Below are positions 26,001 to 38,800 of a stretch of 64,000 nucleotides of DNA, in pieces. Both the position numbers and the translations under genes were made by a program. Every line of letters starts with the position of its first letter. The first letter of the stretch is position 1. Source of the DNA: Tubiluchus corallicola (lineage: Eukaryota; Priapulida; Priapulimorpha; Priapulimorphida; Tubiluchidae); assembly GCA_030141605.1 (NCBI GenBank), contig JAQGDQ010000018.1, positions 1,154,501 through 1,218,500 on the forward strand. Direction: 5' to 3'. The notes beneath the pieces are model-generated. The model saw only the letters and a list, made by a program, of their open reading frames with translations, made no database searches and was not told where the DNA came from.

Positions 26001-29000
26001 TTAGCAAATTTTCACAAAATTGCATTTACATATTTTACTCTTTTAACAGAATTACATTTCTTAATGCTAGCCAAAAATAGTTCTTTATTAGAAACTTTCA
26101 AAAGCTAATTGTAAATGAGCGCATGTACATTGATAAGCTATTGTATAAGCTTACCTCGCCTATTAGATACTTAAGACTGTTCCAAGGAATGGATTCTTCC
26201 CCAAGTGTCAATGCTTTTGTAAGATAGGTATTGAGTATTTGCATACAAACTCTGAAGTCTGATTCATTAAAATCATAACTCACATTCCAACCAATCTTAT
26301 CATATCGCCTTCGTTCCTAACCAATACCAACATTCATTTGCATGATACATGATAAGGAAACTACAGATATAAAAACAATGTTTAGCAAGCACAAAGGTTT
26401 GGCAGAGTCTTTTTGTATATGTAAAGGTTGCAAAGGACAAAAAATATCTCACTATTAAAACATAGCTATTAAAATGATATTTTTACAGTTGATAAGGTTA
26501 CAGTTGTTTTCAAAGTGGAATGTGATGAACATATGTTGCATCATTCATGGAGACCACCTGCATATTTTTGAAGCTGTCATACTGAAGCAGTAACTGTTTT
26601 AAACAACATCCGATGGCAACACCTCACAAAAAGTTGGTAATTGAAGAACAATAACATAGTATGTTATACTACTGCAGTTTTTTGACTGAAAGAGATAAAC
26701 TTGTTGTTGAGAAAGTTTCACCTTATCAACATTTTCTGATTTCTATTTTTTTCCTCATCTAAAGAATAAACACAGCAAATAAAATATAATCACAACTTAA
26801 ATGAAAATATCAAATTTAATTTCTTCTACACTGTAAATCACTAACCTGAACAACTCCATGAAAAAATGCCAGCACATAGATGAGAGAAGCAAATGCTGGA
26901 TGGTCACACTCCATCAACGAATTGGGAGGTATCTTGAAGTAAGTATTTCGTAGGTTCAGTTTTAAACCATTTGGTGGTTCAGTAACTACCTAAGAATAAT
27001 GCACATCACGTTTAATGCATTATGAATTAACTTATACATATTTATAATGATCCAAAAAGAACTTTGAAAACTTGCATACAAAAATAGCAACAAATTTACA
27101 GTCTTGAAATCTTGAATAATATACTTCTAAAAGTCTTTAACGACATACTAGAAGTTTGAGGTGCACATGGTTAGTATAAATGCTGAGAAGAGCAACTTGC
27201 TAACTGGTGATGGTATTAGAGGTTATGAAAAGAGGTGGAAGTTTGTTCCATAAGCGTATTGCTCTGCTACACTATCAGAAATCATAATCTGACTTAGTTA
27301 TTTTCTCCAACTGTTTTCCTAAGTCTTGCAACCAATTTATAAACAGATGGCAGTTCTGCAGCATAAGCCTTTTACATTATAGAATATCAAAATAAGCCAA
27401 TATTGCAAAGTTCATATGATCAATCAATCAAATGGGTTAATCACATACCCATTTCTGAATCATTTGTCCAAAACAAGCCACTTAAATAAAACACTGCTTT
27501 GTTTGCAGCACACTAAAGTTCTAAACAGAGGAACACACTGAATATAAAATGCGAAAAACTGCCCCTATTTTAGAATTCTAATATGCCCATAGTTTTGTGA
27601 CATCAAGTACATAGTCGAAGTGGTGTGTATATCTGCCTACCACTCTATGCAATCTCTGAAGGATTATGAAAAAGTTGTGATTAAGCTATTGTATCTCAGC
27701 TGCAAACTATGGATAACAAGATATCACAGTAAGAAATAATAAAAGACTTTAAATGATAATAATAATGTTAAAAGGATATCCATTTGTAATTATTACCTTC
27801 AGAGACCGCTGCAAAATACCTATTGGAAAACTGGGAGTCGGATCAGTAGTAAGCCATAGCCGGAAGTCAGGATGTGGCTTAGTTATTTTCTCTAACTGTT
27901 TTTCTAAGTCTTGCAACCAATTTACTAGCAGATGGCAGTTCTGCAGCATAAGCCAATGCCCTCTGGCAATTGCAGTTTCCAGGAGCTGGACTGCAGCCTA
28001 ATAAAGTAAAGCGATTAAAATATGGAAATTAGGCAGTTTACACGTATAAAATATTTAATTTGACAGCCATCAAATAAATTTAAGTAAACAGTTTTGAATT
28101 ATTTTATAAGCCAGTTTAGTTGCACAAGCAATAACAAATACTTAAAAGTAATAAAAAACCATTGGTAGTAAAATTGAACTGTTGTTTTATTCTGCTTTTG
28201 TACTGCTCGCCTAACATTTAACAGCAAAACAGCAGGATCAATAGTAATATAGTTATTAAAAACAAACTGGTCACATATAGTAAAACGTATGATCGATCTA
28301 ATGGAAAACAACCAATGCCACACCTTCAGTGAGAAGAAAATAAATATTGTATAGAATTTAAACTTAACAGCCAAGTTAACTAAGTGTTAACTAACTAAAG
28401 TGTTTTAACTAATGACGGCAACAGTTACCTGCTATTATAAGTACTATAGGTTTATAAAAGAAACTGTGAACTGCAACGCATCACCCTACTATTATAGTAT
28501 AATATCAATCACTAGATTGATAACAAGATCAGGACTACTGTACCTTTTCTTGTCCCTGACCCATGGCCAGGAACTTTAACCGGTTCTCCATAAAACCCAT
28601 TCTTTCTGCCAGTTTGGTCAAATCGCTGCCAGGGTCAGAGCCGGGACTCAGTATGAATACTATTGGAGAAAGTGGAGTGCTTTGTTCAAATATTGAATCA
28701 AAGCTGACTACCGGAGGGGTGACATATCGTTCGCCCATCTGCTTTGAAACATAGTCACTAACTGCGCGGTAAATGCGGTCAACCCGAAAGCATCGTAACA
28801 GCATGAGACGTTGAAACGGTGTCAATGCTCGTTCGTACTTCATTGGAAGATGTGCTACTTCAGGCGTATCCATGTCAAACCACTTAAATAAAAAATAACT
28901 CTCATTAGGCAACAATGCTCTTAAACACATATGTTTATACTGACACACATATTCATATAGACAAGCACACACAAAGTATTTCTGTTTTATAACTTTTGGC

Positions 29001-29569
29001 TTTGTATGTGGAATTTGTGTTACACTAGCTTTAGCTCTAAAGGTAAGACAAATTATATTTATGGAAATTATTGGAAACAAATCGCTGGCAGTCAAAGCAG
29101 AGACATACGAAATGCTGAAAAGCAGATAATACTATGCGAGCTATACCAACGAATGACAAATAGATAATAAACCACATTTGGCTGCACGTGTTTCTGTTAT
29201 TATTGCTATTGCTAACATCTTTACAGCATTTATTATTAGATATTCTTTGCAATGCACAATGTGTACTTTTTCAAGAAAAGATACAAACGTGTCAAGTGAC
29301 TTAAAAGCAAAATGTTCAAAAGTAGAAAAAAATTCTTAAGAGTTAAATCTTAATTAGTAAATACATACATGTTTCCAAACTCGTTCATGTTGCTCAATAT
29401 CATCAGTTAGTGTTGAAAATGCAGGGAAGGTTTCTGATAGTAAAATGACATCTTCCCAACCTTGCTCGGGAAACCATCTACAAGAACACATTACTCATCA
29501 AAACAATTCAAAATTGCATTGTTTGTTAAAAACAAAATAATGATAATAATAATAATCATAATAATAATA

Positions 29570-29605
<36 letters not shown>

Positions 29606-29879
29606 CTTGGAAAACATAATCAATACTTTCAGAAATAACGACCCTATTTATTTACAAGCTGTTTGTAAGACATTAATATTCACTTAGCTGGTTTAGTACT
29701 GATAAGCAAAATTTATTAAAAAAATTCTTACCTGAAGGGTCTCGCTTTGTCACTTTTCTCTAATGAAATGTTGCCTTTTATGAAGAAATCTAGCTCCTCT
29801 TGTGAAAGTCGCCCCTCACTTTGTTCTAGTTTTATTGCCATTTGAAAACTGAATAGCAATTTATGTTTCTCAAAAATAC
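17046..29879 (-). CDS. DNAH10: DNAH10 segment: AAA6 and C-terminal domain, exons 51-63
   Basis: Exons 29732-29879, 29369-29477, 28544-28882, 27797-27997, 26846-26989, 26155-26316, 24866-25037, 22961-23092, 20419-20630, 19606-19773, 19289-19469, 18416-18561 and 17046-17192. Landmarks are [119 protein letters not shown] and the C-terminal barrel ending [11 protein letters not shown]. The 19289-19469 exon ends in a GC donor (19287-19288). Introns in this part are the longest of the gene and carry a TTAA-flanked element and an exon-fragment copy. Confidence 0.93.
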
Positions 29880-32800
29880 CTGAATACATAAATTGACAGC
29901 AATCTTTAACAGGCAATATTAAAAATTGTACGCATTTTTCAAACTGAAGCTGTGGTAAGCATATTTTATACTGATCTAAATAATAACAGTAAATAAAGCT
30001 GTGAGAGTCAGTTTACTGTGATTCAAAAGCTGAAAAATCAATCACAAAATCAGCAAATGTAATGCTTTTAAACAAAAAGTATAAACTATCTGTTTACAAA
30101 TTAAACAAAGGTAGCACACGGCTCAACAAGTCATATTAAATTTTATGTAATAATGTCAACATAATAAATAAATTTTACAAATAATTTGTTTTTATTTTTA
30201 TGCATACCTGTGCAACCATAATTATATACATTCAGAGTCAATGTATTCATTATATTCTTCAAACGCTTCAAGACGACTGGATCACGCATGCTTCTCTGCA
30301 GAGAGTGAGAGAATACCTAATAAAAGATCAGTTCTTCTGGATGTTTGTAACACAAAACTACTAGTTAAATAAGCTTAATTATGGCACCTTCATCAATTGT
30401 CTAGACTCTAGACTAATCTGGTATTGTTACATTAATTCACAAAGCTCATTCTTAAAAATACCTCTAAGTAAGAAGCCAAACTGTACTGATACATGGAGTT
30501 GATGGTTGACATTTCTGATAAGACAAAAAATAAAATCGCTCCTCGTTTAGCAGCTGGTCGATAACCATCACGAGTATGTTCAATATCTGTGGCAGTCTTT
30601 GCTGCTAACTTCAGCTTTTCCGCTACCTGAAAAAACAATTTATATCTTTAGTTTAACAGTTCAATGTATTTCAAAAAACAGTGGCATTGATGTACTTTAA
30701 TTCTACAAATATCTGTGATTACAATAACGGTCAAGACTAGGTCACTTAATAACATTTGTATGCTTGCACTGCAAAATCGTCCATAAGTCGGCAATTAAAA
30801 TTTTCTAGTTATTCACGTATCCTGAATCTCCATTTCATGAGTATCATTTTGATACCAAGCACATCAATTTACATTGAAGATGAGGTGCATGCTATGCATT
30901 GAAAAACATAATCTTGAGAAAATTGCTATTAAAGTTAGCCATTGTTTTTTGTCGTGTTTCTACAAAACACTTAGTAACCACACAAATGTTGGTTGCTATG
31001 GACTTTGCAAGAAGACACTGAAGTTATGTTTAAATCCAGTAGATGGCTCTTTCTAACATATGGGCTTGGCAGCAGAAAAAACCCGAAGCAATGATTGCTT
31101 CCACGAGCTTCAATCGGAGTTTGAAAATACAAGTTTTTTACAATTGTAATACTAGTTTCTAGCCAGATACTAGATGCCTGATAATCTGATGCTAGAATAT
31201 AAAAGTCTAATATATTTAGCATTTGTTTTTATAAAAAACAAAAAATTGACATTTGTCCAGATTTTTGGTGCATTCTACTTTGAAGCATCATAACACAATA
31301 CCGACTTGTGGACGGTTTAGGTTTGCAAGCCTACATTTAATATCTCATGCTTGCATTATGCTCTTCTAATTATATGTGATTTTGCACTTCTAAAATGATC
31401 AGTTTGACAAAAAACTCTTACTTCAGTTGCTTTTGATTTTGTTTCTTCTAACGTTTCAACTAATTCAACATTGTCTAACATGTTGCCTTGGGAAGTGGCC
31501 AGTTCGCGCAACAACGAGTCTTCCAAATCCTTGAGTAACCTCTTGTTATCAAACGTTTCTTGTATGAGTCGCTCGCGTTGTTCTTCCAGCTCTTTGCGCT
31601 CAAACTTGACTATCACGCTAAGCAACTGATCCTCCAAACCCTGCATATTAATCAGTTAACATACAGTCAAACATATTTTTGTTAATTACTGGTAACCTTA
31701 CATTATTCTACAAAATAAAAAATGAAAAAAACTAAAAAATCCATATTTTTACACCTGATGAACATAAACGACATTCTATATTACTATGCCAAGTTTAAAA
31801 GTTAGTGTCTATTAAGTATAAAATTTATTTCTGTTTAATTTCTGATTTTTATTAACTACTGGTAACCTTACTATATTCTGCAAAATTAAAAATGAAAAAG
31901 CTAAAAAAAATCCTATTTTTACACCTAATCGACACAAATGACATTCTATATTGCCATACCAAGGTTATTAAAAGTTAGTGTCTATTAGGTATAAAACTTA
32001 TTTCTGTTTAGTTTTAGACTAACCCAAAGGTTATTTTATAGTAATTAAACTATTGTCAAAAATTACATGATTCTATTAACAAAATTACACTACTACATGG
32101 CAATGAAATTAATGCCCAAAGACAAAATAAGGATTGCCGACATATTTATTTCAAATAACTGCCAAAGATCTAGGAATGGAGTCGGGCAGCACAAATTCAT
32201 TTTACAGTGTTTTAATCAGAAATCTTAGCCATTATTAATAGGTCACTAAGGCTATAAAAAAATTTGGAAGTCACTGTCACATTTAAAATTATTAATTATC
32301 TATTGAATAAATGTACAAGTAACCAATGATGAGAACATTCAAGCAATGTGCAGTTCAGCAGGTTTATTATAAGATACAAAAGACTTGCCTTTAACGTTAC
32401 AGTATAGTTAATAACCATAGCTTTGCCAAACACATTGGGTGAATATTTTGGATTGGAAAGCTTGGAGTTCAAATATAATCGAAAATTAGGATCATAGTCT
32501 ACTTCTTTGTCACCCAAGATCACATATTGTCTACCCTGTTGACCTATAAGTATAAAAATGTGTGCAAGCCACTCATTATAATTTAATAATAAAATGTATA
32601 ACTAAAACTGAGTAACCTGATCAAATCACTTGGGCAAAACAAGCTGGTATGATGCCAGTCTAGCAGATGTACAAATCCAAAATCAGGCACGGTAGCATGT
32701 TGGCTACAAATGGAATAAAGCATGCAAAATATGATAATATCAACAACTTTCTAAAACATGCCTATTATTTTTTTCCAAACTTAATTAGGTTGCCAAAGTT

Positions 32801-35800
32801 GCAAGTACAGCAGGCCATGTGAACAGCTGTTGATCTTGACACCTTGGAGTATGTGTTGCTACACCAAGTAAAAGCAAAAGAAGTGCAGACTGTTGTACTA
32901 GCTGTATGGATAACACATGGCCCTCATAACGGAAATATCATATTCATCAAGTCAACTGCTGTTCATTAGGTACACGCAATATAACAAGAACTAACTGCTC
33001 AGTGCACAGTGAAAAAAGCTCACAGCAAACACGTTGTTGCTTTTCTAAGCTTCATACCTGGCTTTAAGGAACTTATACTAACTGTTTTGTCTCGCAGTCC
33101 ACGTAATTGTACTGTTGCAAGAAAAAAGTAAAAATGAAAACTACAGCACTGGCACACTTAATTGCAAATAGCTTTTGAGACAAGTATAACTTTTAACATT
33201 TAGCAGATCTGAGCACAGCACATGATTACCACAACAAAAATGTAGCATGTAACAAAGACACTAAAGTTTATCACATCAGTTAATTTTGCACATTAAGTCT
33301 TTGTAAAGTCTAAAAGTTTATAACTAAATAAATTTATAAATGGGCATTACCTTTAATATTCTTTTCAAGGACATTGTCAATCACTGGATCTATGTATTCA
33401 TCGACATCCGTGAATAGAAATGGAAAGCCATATTTAACAGCAAGTTCCAACTGTTTGATAAAATCTGGATCATTAAAAGTGCACACCTGGGAAAATAAAA
33501 TTTCATGTTACTAAAGAAAAAATTTCAAGTTACTAAATATATTGTCAGCTATGAAAACGTAGTTCACACACTTCTTTTTAATTACTAATTCATTTGACAG
33601 TATTGTGAGTTTTACTTTTGTGTTTAATTTGATAGAATTATTAGTTCCTGATTAGAGTTTCAGCCCCCTGCAGAAATTACTGAATATGTAACTATCCTGC
33701 CAGACAGACAAAAAATAACAATTTGAATGATTTCTTCACCTTTTTGCATGGTTTAAAGCCATTAAGTAAGCCAAGCCCTGGGCACTGCCATGTAGATGGG
33801 AACAGGTCATTTGGGTGCGGCCGTTGGGGCGTCAGACATTTGGCAGCGAGACATTTAATAGCCAGATTCGCTGCACGCTGAGCTTGTGCAAGAAAATAAT
33901 TTCTGCATTGTACTACAATTAGAATGTCTATATATATATATATATATATACACAGTTCGCTTATTAGGCGAGTCCTCTTTGATTGCTCAGTAACGTGCTA
34001 ATTTTTAAAATTTACCTAAAAATTTTGTAAGCAAATAAATAATTATTTTTGAGAATATGATCGTGTAACTGACACTAGAAATAAGTAAAACAGTTACCAT
34101 GTATAAAAACTCTGCTGCTGAAAACAGATGGAAATCATGCAATTCAAGAGATACCATGAAGAACCTTAATGTTGAAACTGATAATTATGTATTAACCTTT
34201 TTATCTCATAAATTGATCTACTTTCTTTCAAATAAGTAGCTAGTATAAACAACTTAAAGCATACCAAGCGCTCAATGAATAGTTCTACGTTAACGCTAGG
34301 TTATCGTTGGCTTGCGTGGAATAAACATAGCTAATAATGAACAACTAAATCTCATTGTTACTGACATGCTTTAATTGTTCATTTTAAAAACTACACATAG
34401 GCTAATACTGAAGGTGAAGAAAGTGCAGAAAGGCAATTAATTGGCTTTAATTGTGTTATTAAATATTATGACAGTTAAAAACATAGTGAATCATAAAAAA
34501 TTTAGTAAACAAAAATAAAACAAATTAAGGTACAATATCAGATTTTGTTTATGCTTAAATGTCTCATGCCAAAGTGCCCATTTAGAAATGTCTTATCAAC
34601 CAAAATTACTCTGGTTGATAAAAAAAACTTTCTTATGTTACATAGTTAATTGCTGCATTCATCTCATTTGCATATGTAACTAAATTTTTTATGAAAAAAC
34701 AAAAGTAGGAAGAAAACAACTGAAGGAGATCAACCAGAGGAGGAAGGGCTTATGCTTCAAATTTAGATTTCAGTTTTCTTAATTTAATTACTCAATAGCT
34801 TTTTAATTAAGCAAATTTTTAATGAAGAACTGTACGAAAAAAAAACAAATCTATATAATGTTTAATTTAGAAGCTAAACATTATTGATTTTTCTCCTGCT
34901 ATGTAAATGAATGATTTTACAATTTTACATAACCAGTGGTTTTTGTTCCACTACAACCAATTGAATGCTTCCACGTAGACAAGGACTATTGATTTTGTTC
35001 CTGGAATGCAAAGTGCTGAAAGTTTTTACATTATTTCTTATGAAAAGTATTATTTTGCTTAGCGACATCTCGCTTAATGATGTATTTTCCTGGAATGCAT
35101 TAGCATCATTAAGCGAAGACTTATTGTATTTAGAATTAACTCTTATTATTATATCACCTTTAAATTGTTAGCCTCTTCTCTTTTTCTAATCCAGTTAAGT
35201 GCCTGTTGTTGTGGGTCAATACACAGAGGAAAACGACTGGAGGTCGTAGTGAGAATACCATTCTGAATTGACAGCTCATCTGGTGGTAAGCCTTCAGAGG
35301 TCCACCTAAAGAAAAACAATGGTTAACTAGTGTTAATTAGTGTACAAATTAGTCCTTCTTCTTTACAGATCCAGTTTTTTCCTTTGAGTTTTTACACAGC
35401 ATTCCCCAGCAAGACTACCAAAAGGATACCTCATACCACTTGGAAATTTGGTGTCAGAAGCTTGATTTCCTTGGACTTGTATTTAGATATTCACTTTTTA
35501 ACTATAGCCTCATCTGTGGCAATCTTTACAAAAGATACAAACAGTTATGTTTCCAAATTAAAAGATATGAATTTATGATATTGCTATTAGGTACATGCAA
35601 AACATCTTCTAAAACCTGTTAATTTTCATAGGGTTTGTTTCAAAGCTACTAAAATTTGCTTTTACAACACACAGACAAAAAATAGTCACACTATCAGATT
35701 GGTTTTATCATGTACATGTAATAATGAGACTCATAAAAAAACTACAGGATATAATCTGCTAATTGACTGAATTTTAATTTTTTAGCACTTTTTGTCAACA

Positions 35801-38800
35801 TTTCTTCGCTTTTCCTTAACAAAGAAATTGAAAGAAATTTGTTAATCAAAGACACTGCAGACACTATAGTGTATTCAAAACACCTACATTATTATTGATC
35901 AATCTCTGGATATACTATTTTTACTCATTAAAGAATTGCTAGTATGAACTGTGAAACTAATTATTCTAATCAAAATGAGGCAGGATAAATTTCTCATTTA
36001 TACGAGCACTTTTAATCAAAACACACCTTAAAGAACACAAGAAAAAGACAAATTATAACTATAGTCATAGCTTATCTACGTAAGATATTTTTGTATTTAA
36101 AAAGAAAAAAATGTTACAACCATAATGAAAGCACTAACTTCAAAACAGTAAGTGTCATATGTGTCCAGTTCATGTAGAGTATTGTAACAAACCTGCTAAT
36201 CTCGACATCATCAGTTAGTAAAGCTTCAAGTTTAAATGGCTGACTAAGTGGAATTCCATGATTAATTATATCAGACTGCCATTCAGAATACAATAAATCA
36301 TTGCGAAAATCCCATGTGAATGCACCCAGGTAACTGAGAAATGCAGATGCTAGAAGGCAGTCTCCTAACAATCGAACTCTCTGTTCCTTTAGATCTTCCA
36401 GATCATGATGCCACCTAACATCATAAACATTATGCTTGACTTTACACATATAAGCATGTAAACGGTAAGACGATACATCAGGAAACAAAAATAGCAATGC
36501 TAATACTAAATTTCTTTCAAAATTTTGTCTAATAGAGACCTTAATTCAAAAGAATAACACAAGATACAAGGAACTTCTGAAAAACCTCTCATTTTCTGAG
36601 CTGAGACCAGAGATCAATTTATCGGCTGCAATAAGTCGCCTCTGCATAATTTCCGTTTCTTCTGTCAATGCTTGTCTCTCCGCCATGGCTTCTTCATATT
36701 TTGCACCTAGTGCAGCTAATTCAGATTCTAGTGTAGTGACTTCCTTGTTAATTTTGTCCAGTTCTCGTTTACTCTGGTGGAATTCTCGTTCCAACCGTGC
36801 CACCTAAAAGAATTACAAGAAGCATTAGTACGGCTTTTAGACGATGAAAACTATAAAGAGATAGACTCTTTTGTGAACACAACCTTACTTTACTACTAAA
36901 TTGTGTATTACTTAACTCTGACAATGCCAACTCACAAGAAACCAAGACAATCTAGATAAATGCCACATCACAAGAGAAAGCAAGATCTGGATATCGGATT
37001 TCACTGCTGGTCAGTAGTTTGAATTACAATAATCAAGTTACAATAAACCAGTTGCAGGAACTTAAAATTTTCCAGCACTTGATACTGTCAACTCACCTTT
37101 TCTCGTTTTGGTTTCACTTCACGATTTACTGCACAATATCCCATTACAGCATCAACGAATTTCAACAAACCCGCACCAGCTCGACTGATAGCTTTCATTT
37201 CTTCTTGAGAACATTCCAATTGAGCAAGCATGTTCTTAACTGTTTTAACTTGACCCTAAAATATTTAGAGATCAGTAAAATAACCATCACCCAGCAAGCA
37301 CTAAGATTAGAGTACTTGTGAATATAAGTTAAAAAATGTTTACAATTTTAAAAGTCATTCAAAGTCTTAAACAGTGTAATTTTATCTACCTTAGCAAGTT
37401 TTTCAAACATTCGTGATCTACTTAAGCATATCAGATGATTGTATAAGTACACTATCAATATGTTAAGGAAGTAATAACAGAAAATTTGTTCTAAAATCCC
37501 TTTATAATAAAGTAAAAAGAAATTGTTCACATTAAAACATACAAGGCTAAATGTATGGCTTATTTGAATAAAAGAGAAATAAATTTAAAAGTACTCATGC
37601 TATTATGTAAAATAAGCAAATTATGATCAAGACCTGCAAGAGTTGACTCTGACAGCACAGTTCTAACAAACAGTCATGAATATTTAGTAATTTATGCATC
37701 ATATTTAAAAGAACTGTAAATGTAGTGACAAAGCACTGGAAGAAACAAGTATTAACAAAACTACAATAATCCATCAAAACAGCCATGTTTTGCACAATTA
37801 ATCTTACAATGCTTAACGTTTATCGGCAACTGGATATTAGGGTAACAATTATAGAACCAGTCTAAATAAACAACATACACTCGTAATGCCATCCACATCC
37901 ATTTCAGTAAGTGCTTTTAGAAAGTTTGCCTCAGACATCATTCCCTTGGCAGATTTCCAACTTACTTCCTTTATGCCTTTCATCACAACAATGCATTCAC
38001 AAACAGTTTGCACTGGTTTTGGTGGCTTGGCAAATGACCTATCAGCATAATAAACAACTTGTCAAATGTACAGTATTAAGGTGGAAATGCTTTCGCTAGT
38101 GAAATTTATAATTCATTGTGTAAGGCAAAAAAATCACGTCAAAGAAAATCAGTATATTCCATATACGTATTTGCATTATTATTTACCATTTGCTGGTCAA
38201 AATTAGTAATTTAACAAATATTTCAAAATCATTCTCCAAATTTATCAATTTTTCTGAAATAATAGATGAAAAAGAAAGAGCAGCCTTAATTTTCTGCTGT
38301 AGCAGGTAAAATTCTCAAATGACCATTATCATAAACAAAAACTTGCCTAATCTCAGTGACATCAGATTTGTCCAAATCTTCCAAAGCTTTCCGAGCAGCT
38401 TCCAAGGCTGGCAATGCTTCTGCCAGGGCATTTTCTGCGAGTTTCTACAAAACATAAAGAATAAATACAAAGTCAGTGCAATGTACAAAATCATATGAAT
38501 ATCAAATGCAATAAAGCCGTAAATCTAAATTTCAAATGTCATTTACAATTCGTTCATGTAACAAAGTTTAAACAGATGTTCATTTCTAAACAAATAAAAA
38601 GCATTGTATTATAGATAGGTAAGGAAAATACCTTTTCCATAGTTATGACTTTATTTTGCTTTTCAATTTCCTTCCCTTTGGAAACAGCCAGTTGTTTCTT
38701 CTCGGTTGCTTGAGCTGTACCCTTTGATATCTCTTCTAAAAGCTGTTCACATTTGACCGTTTTTTCTTCTACAGCTACTTTCTGTATAGCTAGTTTGTCA

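Noticed and set aside
28883-29095. N-terminal extension of the large minus frame covering exon 28544-28882
   Set aside because: A good acceptor at 28883-28884 joins WFDMDTPEV to the previous exon; the extension is intron read-through.
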